Part shown: piece after piece, positions 44,453 to 44,496 of the stretch
Position numbering within the stretch: position 1 is the stretch's first letter
Layout of the letters: every line of letters begins with the position of its first letter
Assembly (NCBI GenBank): GCA_900542985.1
Contig: UQPQ01000022.1
Location: 1 to 44,496, forward strand
DNA length: 44,496 bases
From: an uncultured Bacteroides sp.
GTDB taxonomy: Bacteria; Bacteroidota; Bacteroidia; Bacteroidales; Bacteroidaceae
Reading direction: 5' to 3'
Made by a program: the position numbers and the translations under genes
The notes under the pieces: generated by a model
Database searches by the model: none
Told to the model about the DNA's origin: nothing
The model's input: only the letters and a program-made list of their open reading frames with translations

Positions 44453-44496
44453 ATGATCATAGCCATCGATTTCGACGGAACACTAGTCGAACACAA
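44453..44496 (+). CDS. HAD-superfamily hydrolase, 5' fragment
   Basis: Only 14 full codons are inside the window: MIIAIDFDGTLVEH. The DxDGT motif I (Asp6 nucleophile, Asp8) right at the start is diagnostic of haloacid-dehalogenase-type phosphatases with a short N-terminus. Substrate cannot be told from this fragment. Confidence 0.75.
   Translation, partial: MIIAIDFDGTLVEH

Overview
The window reads as chromosomal DNA of a gut Bacteroidota, most likely Bacteroides or Phocaeicola. The evidence is a SusC/SusD pair with DUF1735 lipoproteins and a FecR/ECF-sigma pair, -7 promoter boxes of the TAnnTTTG type, no Shine-Dalgarno spacing in front of genes, DUF4923, DUF1573 and M64 proteins, and a TonB/ExbB/ExbD/ExbD arrangement typical of this phylum. 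No insertion sequence, integrase, phage gene or CRISPR array was seen.

Layout. 1-7.2 kb: two secreted proteins of unknown role, a hidden 52-residue YqaE/Pmp3 membrane peptide behind an rRNA methyltransferase, the folate/thymidylate pair thyA-folA, an Lrp-type regulator whose end overlaps folA, an M64 peptidase and a GNAT acetyltransferase. 7.4-12.7 kb: the Ton energising operon exbB - 153-aa membrane protein - exbD - exbD, a tRNA-Ser(GGA), tatD, a prenyl synthase, and tonB. 12.9-15.5 kb: cmk-ispH and pfkA. 15.8-18.2 kb: a four-gene outer-membrane lipoprotein operon (CsgG-like, small lipoprotein, DUF4810, GNA1162). 18.6-25.6 kb: a polyamine ABC transporter (potABCD) with an unusual double-anchored binding protein, meaB, and a DUF1573 protein.

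25.7-37.4 kb is the accessory highlight: a complete polysaccharide-utilisation locus on the minus strand. It runs ECF sigma, FecR anti-sigma, terminator, SusC with an STN signalling domain, SusD, a GH18-fold lipoprotein that has lost its catalytic acids, a DUF1735+LamG lipoprotein, a DUF1735+GH18 endoglycosidase with an intact catalytic Asp/Glu, a two-Ig-repeat surface lipoprotein, and a strong terminator. The architecture resembles N-glycan-harvesting loci of Bacteroides (Don-like and BT3983-3988-like). The expected logic is that SusC/SusD take up a glycan released at the surface by the endo-acting GH18, the dead GH18 and LamG proteins hold substrate, and the STN domain reports occupancy through FecR to the sigma factor. 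The TonB/ExbBD genes earlier in the window could supply the energy.

37.5-44.5 kb: a 1,876-residue alpha-2-macroglobulin-like protein without the thioester motif, a divergent intergenic region with a terminator-like leader and a 16-bp inverted repeat, an unrecognised conserved-looking ORF, and the first 14 codons of a HAD-type hydrolase cut by the window end. Three intergenic regions (about 4.1, 20.0 and 44.4 kb) hold related AACTTAAAAACTC-type repeat hairpins, two of which share a 35-bp core in opposite orientation.
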